A stretch of 64,000 bases of DNA from Streptomyces sp. DH37 (lineage in GTDB: Bacteria; Actinomycetota; Actinomycetes; Streptomycetales; Streptomycetaceae): positions 124,001-188,000 of the forward strand of contig NZ_JARVKV010000002.1 of the NCBI RefSeq assembly GCF_029813835.1, in the 5' to 3' direction. Below are positions 1 to 12,700 of the stretch, piece by piece. Every line of letters starts with the position of its first letter. Position 1 is the first letter of the stretch. The notes under the pieces were generated by a model. The model made no database searches. It saw only the letters and a list, made by a program, of their open reading frames with translations, and had not been told where the DNA came from. The position numbers and the translations under genes are program-made.

Positions 1-1119
1 GTCGTCGACGATGCCGCGTATCCGGCGCATGTCGACGGCGTAGTCGAAGGAGTAGTGCAGCGCGGAGGTGTAGGAGCGGGCGCCGCAGCCCAGGCCCACC
101 ATGCCGTCGGTCTGGCAGGCGTGGTCGGCAGCGTCCCCGGCCGACCGCGCGGCGTCCGGTGCCCCGGTGCGGCGGAACATCCGCATCGACACCTGCTCGT
201 AGCCGTGGGCCAGCAGGTGGTCGCGGCCGTGGCGGTACAGGGCCAGCCGCTGCCCGTCCCACGCCGGGTCGGGACCGCCTCCCGCGGGCGTGCGCCCCAG
301 ACCGGTCAGCGGGCGGACGTAGAGCGGATAGAGGTACAGCTCCTCCGGCTCCCAGGCGAGCGCGGCGTCGAGCGAGCGCTGCCAGGTGGCGGTGGTCTGC
401 CCCTCGATCCCGTAGATCAGGTCGATGTTGAGCACCGGGATGCCGGCCTCGCGGACGCGGCCCAGGGCGGCCTCGACGTCCGAGCGCCGCTGGGGGCGCA
501 CCGCCGCGCGCGCCTCGGCGTCGACGAAGCTCTGCACGCCGAGGCTCAGGCGCGTGGTGCCGCGTGCGGCCAGGACGGCCAGCCGGTCGGCGGTGGCGGT
601 CGACGGGGAGGCCTCCACCGACAGCGGCACCGCGCGCAGGTCCGCGCCCATGCGTCCTTCGGCGATGTCGCACAGCCGCTCCAGCTCGGCGGCGGTCAGG
701 AAGGTGGGGGTGCCGCCGCCGAAGGCCGCGGCGGCGAACCGGGCGCCCTCGCCCAGCGCTTCGCGCACCGGCCCCGCCTGCCGCTCCAGCGCGTCGAGGT
801 AGGCGGTGGTCAGTCCGCCGGGCGCGCCGATGCGGGTGAAGAGGTTGCAGAAGCCGCAGCGCACCTCGCAGAAGGGGACGTGGAGGTAGAGGGAGAGCGC
901 GTCGGTCCTCTCCCCGGCCCACAGCCCGCGCAGCGCGGGACGCTCCGGCAGCCGGCGGTAGGCCGTCTTGTGCGGATAGGCGTACACATAGCTCTGGTAG
1001 GGGCTCCGGTACGCGTCGTCCGTACGGTGCGGGCCGGCGGCGGCGTCGGTGTCGGCGGCGGTGCCGGCCGTGGTGTCGAGCGTGGCGGCAGGGGCGGCGG
1101 GGGTGGTCCCGGTGCTCAT
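1..1119 (-). CDS. STM4012-type radical SAM protein (partial, C-terminus beyond window)
   Basis: HemN-like radical SAM enzyme matching the STM4012 family, whose reaction is unknown. The reading frame is open to the left window edge, giving 373 visible residues without a stop. The radical SAM cysteines C84-x3-C88-x2-C91 are present (LHVPFCEVRCGFCNLF), followed by a GGGTPT glycine motif that helps bind S-adenosylmethionine, as in coproporphyrinogen dehydrogenase HemN/HemW. The ATG overlaps the stop of the upstream hydrolase gene by four bases (ATGA), so the two are probably translationally coupled. The family call rests on the company it keeps (genes like STM4013, 4014 and 4015 directly upstream) as well as sequence. 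A HemW-like housekeeping role is the main alternative, less likely because of that context. An STM4011-type second radical SAM gene would be expected just beyond the edge. Confidence 0.85.
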   Translation of the reverse strand, partial: MSTGTTPAAPAATLDTTAGTAADTDAAAGPHRTDDAYRSPYQSYVYAYPHKTAYRRLPERPALRGLWAGERTDALSLYLHVPFCEVRCGFCNLFTRIGAPGGLTTAYLDALERQAGPVREALGEGARFAAAAFGGGTPTFLTAAELERLCDIAEGRMGADLRAVPLSVEASPSTATADRLAVLAARGTTRLSLGVQSFVDAEARAAVRPQRRSDVEAALGRVREAGIPVLNIDLIYGIEGQTTATWQRSLDAALAWEPEELYLYPLYVRPLTGLGRTPAGGGPDPAWDGQRLALYRHGRDHLLAHGYEQVSMRMFRRTGAPDAARSAGDAADHACQTDGMVGLGCGARSYTSALHYSFDYAVDMRRIRGIVDD

Positions 1120-1973
1120 CGCGTCTCGCAGGCGTCGAGGGTGAAGTGGGCGTACGGCACCGTCCAGACGACCTCGTGACCGATCCGGTGGCCGGTGTGG
1201 CCGTCCTCTCCGTAGGCCGTGCCGTGGTCGGAGCAGACGATGGTGAAGCACGGGCGGCGGCTGCTCGCGGCGGCGAACAGGCGCCCGATGTGCCGGTCGA
1301 CGTAGCGCAGCGCCGCGGCGTGGGTGGCCCGGGAGTCCCCGGCGCCGGCGGTGGCGCCGGGCAGGTGGAACCAGTTCGGCTGGTGCAGCGCCGAGACGTT
1401 GACGAACAGGAACAGCCGCTTCCCGGGCGGGAGCGCGGCCACCGCCTCCTCCGCGCGGGCGACCTGCGCCTCGAAGGAGGTGGGGGAGGCGACGGAGAAC
1501 TCCGGCTCCCAGTGGCTCTCGGCGAACAGGCCGGGCAGCACCGAGCCGAGCGCGCCGCGCTTGTTGAAGAACCCCACGCCGCCGACGCACACCGTGTGGT
1601 ACTCGGCCCGGGCCAGCCCGGTCACCAGGTCCGGCGCGTCGAAGACCCAGGTGCCGGGCGCGGTGGTCTCGCTGCCCTCGAAGCGCGCCGCGAACAGCCG
1701 CGGATGCGGCCCCGGGGTGACGGGAGTGGGCAGGAAGCCCGCGAAGAACGCCTGGTGGGAGGCGTAGGTGAAGCTGCCGGGGGAGTGGCGTTCCTCCCAC
1801 CGCCCGCCCGGCAGGTGCCGCGCCAGGTTGGGGATGGCGCCCTCGGCGGCCAGCTCGCGGGCCACGTCGTGTCGCAGGGTGTCCAGGGTGACCAGCAGCA
1901 GGTCGTGGCTGCCGACGATCCGGTTCATGTCCGGTTCGCCCGCGCGGAGTCCGGTGGGTTCAGGCCGCGGCAC
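1116..1973 (-). CDS. STM4013/SEN3800-type sulfatase-like hydrolase
   Basis: Alkaline-phosphatase/sulfatase-fold hydrolase of the STM4013 family; substrate unknown. The N-terminal metal-binding aspartate lies in LLLVTLDTLRHDVA (about residue 31) and the second metal-site Asp-His pair in CSDHGTAYGEDGHTGH (about residues 249-250), with further histidines after it. Around 285 residues, normal for a compact member of the fold, and no signal peptide is visible, so it is probably cytoplasmic. Start is uncertain: GTG at 1973 has a strong GGGGAGG six bases upstream and overlaps the preceding gene by 14 bases; ATG at 1928 (MNRIVGSHD) agrees better with where conserved sequence begins but lacks a clear Shine-Dalgarno. 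Second-last visible gene of the four-gene cluster. Confidence 0.85.
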   Translation of the reverse strand: MPRPEPTGLRAGEPDMNRIVGSHDLLLVTLDTLRHDVARELAAEGAIPNLARHLPGGRWEERHSPGSFTYASHQAFFAGFLPTPVTPGPHPRLFAARFEGSETTAPGTWVFDAPDLVTGLARAEYHTVCVGGVGFFNKRGALGSVLPGLFAESHWEPEFSVASPTSFEAQVARAEEAVAALPPGKRLFLFVNVSALHQPNWFHLPGATAGAGDSRATHAAALRYVDRHIGRLFAAASSRRPCFTIVCSDHGTAYGEDGHTGHRIGHEVVWTVPYAHFTLDACETR

Positions 1974-3174
1974 GGCGGGCCTCCCCGTGCCGTGCGGACC
2001 CGTCCGGCACCGCCCCGCGCAGGACGGCCCGGACCTGGGCCGCGTAGGTGTCCCGCCCCTCGGCGGGTCCGCCGGGCAGCCCGGTCAGCCGGGGCAGCAG
2101 ATCGCCGAAGGCGTTCACCTCGCCGACGGCGAACCGCCGCCAGCCGGTGGCGGGCAGCAGGTCCACGCCGACGCACAGGGTGCCGGGGAAGCGGGCCGCG
2201 GCCCGCTCGCAGATCCCCAGCATCTCCGTCCAGGGCACCCCGGCCGCCTCCGCCGCCGCACGGGCCGCCTCCAGATCACCGCGGGCGCCGCCCAGGTGGA
2301 GGTTGGTCATCGGGGAGCGGCTGGTGCGCACCAGGGCGTGGGTCGCCTTCCCGGCCACCACGACCACCCGCAGGTCGGCCGTCCGGCCGCCCTGGGACGC
2401 CTTGGGCAGCCAGCGTTCGATGTGCAGGCCGTCCGGCGCCAGGGCGTCCACCACGGCGGCGATCTCGGCCTCGCCGTCGTAGCGCCGCACCCGCAGGGAG
2501 TTGAACAGGGTGCCGTCCGGGGCGCGTTCGACGGAGGTGACCGCGCGCCACCGGCCGCGCCCGCCCGACTCGACGGCCAGCACCCCGGAGGCGGACGAGG
2601 CGTGGGCGAGCTTGACGAAGAACCGGCGCATCCCCGCGCCGCGCACCGCCGCGCGCACGTCCTCCCAGCCCGTCACCGGCGCCGCGCCGGGCCCGGAGGT
2701 CGGGGAGGGCGGCACCGGGACGCCCGCCTCGCGCAGCACACCGTGGCACAGCCGCTTGTCGAAGAGCACGGCGATGTCCCGCGGGCAGTCCAGCAGCGCG
2801 GCGCCGGCCGACCGGGCGGCCCCGGCGACCCGGCGCACGGCGCCGGTGAAGCGCGCGTACCAGCGGGCCGTGCCCTCCACCCGCGCCGGATCGCCCACCC
2901 CGCGCAGCAGGCGCTCGACCGCCGGGTCCTCGCCGGGCGAGTCGATCCGCACGGTCTCGCCCGGCGCGAACCGCACGCCGCCGGCGAGGACGCCGGCCCA
3001 CGGCAGTACGCGGGGCGCGGGCAGCCCCGCGCCGGCGACGGCCGCCGAGAAGAGCTCCACCCGGCGGCTGCCGGGGTTGCCCACGACGGCGAACCGCGCG
3101 GCGGAACCGGCCGTCCCGCCCTCCGCTCGGCCGGAGCCGGCCAGCTCGCCGGGACTACTCGGAGACGGCGACAT
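1960..3174 (-). CDS. STM4014-type ATP-grasp-like protein
   Basis: 404-residue protein of the STM4014 family. The middle (about residues 120-260) looks like an ATP-grasp enzyme: a block FDKRLCHGVLREAGVPVPPS typical of the region before the ATP-binding lysines, a RFFVKLAHASSASGV strand carrying a candidate ATP-binding lysine, and a late AVGEVNAFGDLLP segment with acidic metal ligands. ATP-grasp enzymes join carboxylates to amines or thiols, so a peptide- or cofactor-modifying ligase is a reasonable inference, but no substrate is known. ATG start with GAGG nine bases upstream; overlaps the 3' end of the LRR gene by 20 bases and is followed by the hydrolase gene with an overlap or 31-base gap depending on start. 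Confidence 0.82.
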   Translation of the reverse strand: MSPSPSSPGELAGSGRAEGGTAGSAARFAVVGNPGSRRVELFSAAVAGAGLPAPRVLPWAGVLAGGVRFAPGETVRIDSPGEDPAVERLLRGVGDPARVEGTARWYARFTGAVRRVAGAARSAGAALLDCPRDIAVLFDKRLCHGVLREAGVPVPPSPTSGPGAAPVTGWEDVRAAVRGAGMRRFFVKLAHASSASGVLAVESGGRGRWRAVTSVERAPDGTLFNSLRVRRYDGEAEIAAVVDALAPDGLHIERWLPKASQGGRTADLRVVVVAGKATHALVRTSRSPMTNLHLGGARGDLEAARAAAEAAGVPWTEMLGICERAAARFPGTLCVGVDLLPATGWRRFAVGEVNAFGDLLPRLTGLPGGPAEGRDTYAAQVRAVLRGAVPDGSARHGEARRAAA

Positions 3175-4126
3175 AACGCCAGACCTCGCCGTCGTACTCG
3201 TCCGGCTTCTCCTGGCCGGAGAGGTCCACGTCGACCCCGGCGCCCCCCAGCTCCTCGCGCAGCCGCTCCATCATGGCGTCGCTCAGGAAGTGGTGGCCGA
3301 GGTCGAGCTGCGCCAGGTGGGTGAGCGGCTGCCCGCCCAGCAGCGCCTCGGCGCCGGTGTCGGTGAGGGTGCCCATGGACAGGTCCAGCGTGTGCAGCCG
3401 CGCCACCACGGGCGCGCCCGCGACGGCCGCGGCGATCTCGTCCTGCAGCTCGCTGTTCTTCAGTCCCAGGCTGCGCAGCGCGGGGAAGCGGTCCCCGGCG
3501 AGGATCGGCGCCAGGTCCTCCACGGTCGCGTCGCCGCCGTACGTGCTGACGCCCAGCCACATCTCGAGCTGCCTGAGCGCGGGCAGCTCGCACTCGGCGA
3601 CCGCGCGCACGACGGCGGCGGGCAGCCCGCCCGCCTCGAACGCCAGGGTGCGCAGGTGCTCGTGGCGCACCGGCCGGAACACCAGGCCGGAGCCGCCGCG
3701 CACCCCGAACTCGCGCAGCCGGGGGTAGGCCTCCAGGACCGGGGTGACGTCGGACTGCTCGATCCAGGAGATCTCCGCCTCCTCCATCACCAGATCGCCG
3801 ATGAACACGGCCTCCAGGGCGGGGAACCGGTCCGCGGCGGAGGTGAGCATCTCCACGACGAAGCCGGAGTCCCTGTCGTAGGCCTCGCCCCACTGACCGA
3901 TGATCAGGGCCCGGACGCCCGTGGTGTCCACGGTCGCCAGGAAGCCGCGCCAGAGGTCCTCGAAGTCCTCCGCCGGGGAGTCCTCCCGGTAGGGGTCGTG
4001 GGAGAGGCGCCAGGCCACGGAACCGGCCGCGGGCCGGGACTCGGCCGCGCCCGTGCCGCCGCCCGGCGGCACGAAGTCGTGGGCGGGCAGGGCGTGCAGC
4101 TCCCGCAGGTGTTCGTGGACGGTCAT
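3155..4126 (-). CDS. STM4015-type leucine-rich-repeat protein
   Basis: 323-residue LRR-like protein of the STM4015 family. From about residue 95 onward it is a run of roughly 28-residue repeats with L-x-x-L-x-L patterns (for example FPALRSLGLKNSELQDEI, LHTLDLSMGTLTDTGAEAL, LAQLDLGHHFLSDAMMERL), the layout of a ribonuclease-inhibitor-type LRR solenoid that usually binds protein. No signal peptide. First gene of the cluster as seen here; GGGGGAG precedes the ATG by about four bases. A plausible role is substrate recognition for the radical SAM/ATP-grasp enzymes downstream, which is inference. The 159 bases before it separate it from lacZ on the same strand. Confidence 0.85.
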   Translation of the reverse strand: MTVHEHLRELHALPAHDFVPPGGGTGAAESRPAAGSVAWRLSHDPYREDSPAEDFEDLWRGFLATVDTTGVRALIIGQWGEAYDRDSGFVVEMLTSAADRFPALEAVFIGDLVMEEAEISWIEQSDVTPVLEAYPRLREFGVRGGSGLVFRPVRHEHLRTLAFEAGGLPAAVVRAVAECELPALRQLEMWLGVSTYGGDATVEDLAPILAGDRFPALRSLGLKNSELQDEIAAAVAGAPVVARLHTLDLSMGTLTDTGAEALLGGQPLTHLAQLDLGHHFLSDAMMERLREELGGAGVDVDLSGQEKPDEYDGEVWRYVAVSE

Positions 4127-4285
4127 GGGACTCCCCCTGAGTGCGCTCCGGCAGTGCGGAACGTTCTATCAACCGCCACTGACAGTCCGTCCCGCGGGTC
4201 TCGCCCGGAGCGCCGGCCCCTCCCGCCCCGGCCCTCCGGACGCCGCCGTGCGGGCCGGTGGCGCGGGCCCGGCCGCCCGCCGGGA

Positions 4286-7649
<3,364 letters not shown>

Positions 7650-8456
7650 ATGAAGCTGTCCCGTCTCGCGTCCGTAACGGCCACCCTCGCCGCCCTCGTC
7701 GGGCTCGGACTCGGAGGCGCGGGCGTGGCCTCCGCCCAGGAAGCGGCCGCCACCTCCTACGTCGCGCTCGGCGACTCGTACTCCTCCGGAGTCGGCGCCG
7801 GCAGCTACGACAGCGCCAGCGGCTCCTGCAAACGCAGCACCAAGGCGTACCCGGTGCTGTGGAAGAACGCGAACGCGCCCGCCTCCTTCCACTTCACCGC
7901 CTGCTCCGGGGCCAAGACGACCGACGTCATCAACAACCAGCTCGGCCCCCTGACGTCGGGCACCACCCTGGTGAGCATCTCCATCGGTGGCAACGACGCC
8001 GGCTTCGCCGACGCCATGACAACCTGCGTCCTCCAGGGCGAGAGCGCGTGCATCAACCGGATCAACGAGGCGCGCGCCTACATCTCCAACACCCTCCCGA
8101 GCAGACTCGACGCGGTCTACAACGCCATCCGCGGCAAGGCGCCCAACGCCCGGGTCGTCGTCCTCAACTACCCCCGCTTCTACAAGCTCAGCGGCAGCTG
8201 CGTGGTCGGCCTCAGCGAGCGGTCGCGCGCGGCCATCAACAGCGCCGCCGACCACCTGAGCGACACCATCGCCAAGCGCGTCGCCGACCACGGCTTCGCC
8301 TTCGGCGACGTCCGCGGCAGGTTCACCGGCCACGAGATCTGCTCCGGCGACGCGTGGCTGCACAGCGTCGACTGGCTCAACATCACCAACTCGTACCACC
8401 CCAAGGCGACCGGCCAGGCCGGGGGCTACTACCCCGTGATGGAGGGCCTCGCCTGA
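7650..8456 (+). CDS. Secreted SGNH/GDSL lipase-esterase
   Basis: 268-residue extracellular esterase/lipase of the SGNH hydrolase superfamily, similar to the characterised Streptomyces coelicolor/rimosus secreted lipases. A Sec signal peptide occupies about residues 1-29 (basic MKLSR, hydrophobic core, cleavage after ASA). Block I is YVALGDSYSSG with nucleophile S43; the block III Asn is in SIGGNDAGF; the catalytic His is H250 in SYHPKATGQ. Six cysteines are consistent with the disulfides of this family. Start ATG with AGGAGG at good spacing. Its last 28 bases overlap the end of the convergent SWIM gene, so no terminator fits between them. Confidence 0.95.
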   Translation: MKLSRLASVTATLAALVGLGLGGAGVASAQEAAATSYVALGDSYSSGVGAGSYDSASGSCKRSTKAYPVLWKNANAPASFHFTACSGAKTTDVINNQLGPLTSGTTLVSISIGGNDAGFADAMTTCVLQGESACINRINEARAYISNTLPSRLDAVYNAIRGKAPNARVVVLNYPRFYKLSGSCVVGLSERSRAAINSAADHLSDTIAKRVADHGFAFGDVRGRFTGHEICSGDAWLHSVDWLNITNSYHPKATGQAGGYYPVMEGLA

Positions 8457-9763
8457 CGCAGCCCGGCGAGAGCGGCGGCCGGGTCACGGCCCGCGGGTCC
8501 CGCGGGCCACCACCGGCCCCGCTCCCTCCGGTACGGCCACCACCGCCCGTCACGCCCGAGGCGCAGCTGGACGCCCGCGCCGGCCACCGTCCACCGGTTG
8601 CCCGTGACGCGCAGCCGCGGCGGCTCCCCCTCCCCGCCGTCCTCCCCGCCGTCCTCCCGGCACTCCGCCCAGGCGCCGGCGATCAGCTCGCGGGCGCGTG
8701 CCGACGTCTCGGGGCACGGCTCCCACTCCTCCTCCAGCACGGCCAGCGCCGCCGGGCCGCCCGTCTCCCAGGCGCGTACGGCCGCCGCCATCTCCCGCGG
8801 CGTACGGCCGCACCCCCCGGCCAGCCGCGCGGCGACGTCCGGGCCGGGCCGGGAGGCGGCCAGCCGCACCGCGTCCTGCCCGTGGGCGAGCGGCGCGGGC
8901 ACGGGCGTGCCGGCGTGCCCCGGGGCCAGCGCCTCGGCCAGCAGCCGCCGCGCGGCGGCCGCCGTGCTCGCCGCCAGGAACTCCAGTGCCGCGACGTCCA
9001 CACCGGGCGCGGGCGGTGTGCCGCCGCGCAGCGACACGGGCCCGCCCGGCACGTCGACCGCGGGCGGCGCCTCCGGCAGCGGGGGCAGGATCGCCCCCAG
9101 GGCGTACGCCTCCTCGGCCGGTACGCCCTCCGGCGTCCGCGCGCCCGCGGCCCCGGGCCCGGCCGCCCGTGCCGCGCGCTCCGCCCGCGCCGCGCTCCGC
9201 AGCTGGGCCTCCTCCAGCAGCGCGCGCTCGTCCCGGCCCCGCACCAGCAGCAGAAGGAGCGGATCCCGGTCCAGCAGCCGTGCCAGCTGGTAGCACAGCG
9301 CCGCGGTGTGCGGGCAGTGGTGCCACTCCCCGCAGTCGCACTCCGGTTCCAGCTCGCCGATGCCCGGCAGCAGCGCGACGCCCGCGGCGTCGGCGTCCTC
9401 GGCGAGCCTCGGCGGCAGGTCGCGGTCGAGCAGCGCGGCGATGTGGCCGGCCTCGCCGGCCACCACGTCCAGCAGCCGGTCCCACCCGGCGCCGTCCAGC
9501 TCCCGCACCAGCACGTCGCACCGGCGGCGCGTGCCGTCGCGGTCCCGTACGACCGCGGTGACCCGGCCCGGGCGGACCGAGACCGCGCCGACCGCGCCCG
9601 CGCGGGCGTATCCCCGGCCCCGCCGGAGCTGTTCGGAGTCGAGCGCGTCGTCCTCCAGCGCCCGGATCCAGGCCTGGCCCCACCAGGTCCGCGCGAAGCC
9701 CCGGCCGCGCGCGGGCGGCAGTGCCCCGAAGGTGCGCTCACCCGTCTCATCCGACTCGTTCAC
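8429..9763 (-). CDS. SWIM zinc-finger protein
   Basis: 444-residue protein with a SWIM zinc finger C142-x-C144-x5-C150-x-H152 (CDCGEWHHCPH). SWIM domains bind DNA or proteins and in bacteria commonly sit beside SNF2 helicases. The GTG start overlaps the stop of the upstream SNF2 gene (GTGA) and has GGAGGAG six bases before it, so the pair is almost certainly co-translated and likely acts together on DNA. The N-terminus ARTWWGQAWI-like block is the usual opening of this family. A Glu/Gly-Asp-rich stretch near the C-terminus is low-complexity. The last 28 bases overlap the lipase gene on the other strand. Confidence 0.9.
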   Translation of the reverse strand: MNESDETGERTFGALPPARGRGFARTWWGQAWIRALEDDALDSEQLRRGRGYARAGAVGAVSVRPGRVTAVVRDRDGTRRRCDVLVRELDGAGWDRLLDVVAGEAGHIAALLDRDLPPRLAEDADAAGVALLPGIGELEPECDCGEWHHCPHTAALCYQLARLLDRDPLLLLLVRGRDERALLEEAQLRSAARAERAARAAGPGAAGARTPEGVPAEEAYALGAILPPLPEAPPAVDVPGGPVSLRGGTPPAPGVDVAALEFLAASTAAAARRLLAEALAPGHAGTPVPAPLAHGQDAVRLAASRPGPDVAARLAGGCGRTPREMAAAVRAWETGGPAALAVLEEEWEPCPETSARARELIAGAWAECREDGGEDGGEGEPPRLRVTGNRWTVAGAGVQLRLGRDGRWWPYRRERGRWWPAGPAGRDPAAALAGLRQARPSITG

Positions 9764-12700
9764 GTCCCGCTCCTCCGCAGCTCGACGAGGTCGGCCAGTT
9801 CGGCGTCGGACAGCTCGGTGAGGGCGCCCTCCCCGGAGCCCAGCACGGCGTCGGCGAGCGCCTGCTTGCGCGCGAGCAGCCGCGCGATGCGGTCCTCGAC
9901 GGTGCCCTCGGCGATCAGCCGGTGCACCTGGACGGGGCGGTCCTGGCCGATGCGGTACGCCCGGTCGGTGGCCTGCGCCTCGACGGCCGGGTTCCACCAG
10001 CGGTCGAAGTGCACGACGTGCTCGGCGCGGGTGAGGTTGAGGCCGGTGCCCGCCGCCTTCAGGGAGAGCAGGAAGACGGGCGCCTCGCCGTTCTGGAAAC
10101 GGCGCACCATCTCCTCGCGCCGCCGCACCGGAGTGCCGCCGTGCAGGAGCTGGCTGCGCACCCCGCGGCCGGTCAGGTGCAGTTCCAGCAGCTCCGCCAT
10201 CCGCACGTACTGGGTGAAGACCAGGACGCCGGCGCCCTCGGCGAGGATGGTGTCCAGCAGCTCGTCGAGGAGTTCCAGCTTCCCCGAACGCCCCGCCAGG
10301 CGGGGGCTCTCCTCCTTCAGGTACTGCGCCGGATGGTTGCAGATCTGCTTGAGCGCGGTGAGCAGTCCCACGACCCGGCCGCGGCGGGCGATGCCGTCCG
10401 CCTCGGAGATCCCGGCCAGTCCCTCGCGGACCACCGCCTCGTACAGCCCTGCCTGTTCCGCCGTCAGCGCGACCGCGCGGTCGGTCTCGGTCTTGGGCGG
10501 CAGCTCGGGGGCGACTCCCGGGTCGCTCTTGCGGCGGCGGAGCAGGAAGGGGCGCACCAGCCGGGTGAGGCGCTCGGCCGCGGCGGGATCGCCGCTCTCG
10601 ACGGCGTCGGCGTGGAGCCTGCGGAAGGCGCCCAGGCTGCCGAGGAGTCCGGGGGTGGTCCAGTCGAGGACGGCCCAGAGCTCCGAGAGGTTGTTCTCCA
10701 CAGGGGTGCCGGTGAGCGCCACGCGCGCCCGGGAGGGGATGGCGCGCAGTCGGCGGGCGGTGGAGGAGAAGGGGTTCTTCACGTGCTGCGCCTCGTCGGC
10801 GACGACCAGCCCCCAGTCGACGGCGGCGAGTTCGGAGGCGTCGAGCCGCATGGTGCCGTACGTGGTCAGGACGAACCCGCCGGTCACCTCCGACAGGTCG
10901 CGGGCGGCGCCGTGGTGGCGGCGGACGGGGGTGCCGGGAGCGAACCGCTCGATCTCCCGCTGCCAGTTGCCCAGCAGGGACGCCGGGCAGACCACCAGCG
11001 TCGGGCCGGCGGTCGCCCGGTCACCCTGCCGGTGCAGGTGGAGCGCGACGAGGGTGACGGTCTTGCCCAGGCCCATGTCGTCGGCGAGGCAGCAGCCCAG
11101 GCCGAGCGAGGTCATGCGGTGCAGCCAGTCCAGACCGCGCAGCTGGTAGTCGCGCAGGGTCGCGGCGAGCGCGGGCGGCTGGGGGACGGGCTCGGGACCG
11201 GGGCGCTCGGGGGCGGACAGGCGCTCGCGCAGGGCCTCCAGCCAGCCGGTCGCCCGTACCTCCACTGTTTCCCCGCCGTCCCCGCCGTCCCCGCCGTCCC
11301 TGCCGTTCCCGCCGCCCTCACCACCGGCGCCGGGGAGGGAGCCGGTCAGCGCGGCGCCGAGGGCGTCGAGCGGGGCGATGTCGCGGTCCCGGCGGGCGCG
11401 GGCACGCTGTACGGCGGCCGGGTCGACCAGCACCCAGCGGTCGCGCAGCCGCACCAGGGGCCGCCCGGCCTCGGCGATCCCGTCCAGCTCCGCGCGGGAG
11501 AGCTCCTGGTCGCCGACGGCGAACCGCCAGCTGAAGGAGAGCAGCGCGTCGGCGGAGAGGGGGGAGGGCGTCCGGGACGCCGGAGGACGGGCCGGGCCGG
11601 TGCCCGCCTCCGCGCCGCCGGGGCCGACGACCGCGCGGGTGGTCAGCGTGCGGAGCAGTTCCCGGGGCCAGTGCACCGTCAGGCCCGCGGCCGACAGGGC
11701 ACGGGTGACCGGTGCGCCGAGGAGTTCGGCGACCTCCTCCTCGGTGAGGTCGACATGGTCCGGTACGGCCGCCGACAGCAGTGGGGCCAGCGGCTCCCAC
11801 GCGGCGGCGGCCCGGCGCAGGGCGAGCAGGGTGTCGGCGCGGGCCCGCGGGCCGGGGTCCGCATCGGCCGGCAGGGCGCCGGACCACAGCTCGGCGGCGT
11901 CGCGGGCCGGGGCGGGGTCGGTGGGGCTGTGCACCCGGAGGACGGCGCGGAAACGGGGTCCGGCGGTGTCCTCCGGTCCGTCCGGGCCGGTCACCTCGAC
12001 GCGCAGCGACAGCCGTACGCCCGCGTCGTGCCCGGCGGCCACGCCGGCCGCCCAGGCACGCTGCTCGGGCAGGTGCTGCGGCGCGGCGGCGGCGAACGCC
12101 GTTCCCCCGGCGGCCGTTTCGGCGGCGGGGGTGCGGGGCAGGACGTCGGCCACGGCATCGAGGAAGGCCCGCAGCAGACGCTCCGGATCCGGCAGCCGCG
12201 GGTCCGGCTCCGGTCCCGGCCGCCCGGCGCCCGGCAGCGGCACGGCGTGGGCGTACGGCGGCATGGCGGCGGCGAGGTCGCGCAGCCGTCCGAGGTCGGC
12301 GGGATCGAGGGGGCCGAACCGCCAGGCGTCGTGGTCCCGCGGGCTCAGACCGGGCAGCAGCCTGCCCCGGGCGGCGAGGTGGAGGGCGAGCAGCACGGCC
12401 GCGCCCCAGAACGCCGGGGCCCCCTCTCCCCGCGCGGCACGGATCCGGGTCAGCACGGGCAGCGCGTCGGCGACGGGCAGGACGAGCGCCGGCACGGAGC
12501 GCGGGCGCACCCGGCCGCCGGCCCCGGGGGAGGGGAGCACGACGGTCAGCTCCTCCGGCGGACGGCCGCCCGCGGCCGGGGGCTCCTCGCCGTCCGGGCG
12601 CCAGAACGCGATCCGCCCGAGGCGGGGCGGATCGGCGGGGAGGAAGACGGCGGCGCAGTCGGCGAGCGGGGAAACCGGCGGAAGGGACGATGAGGGCGGG

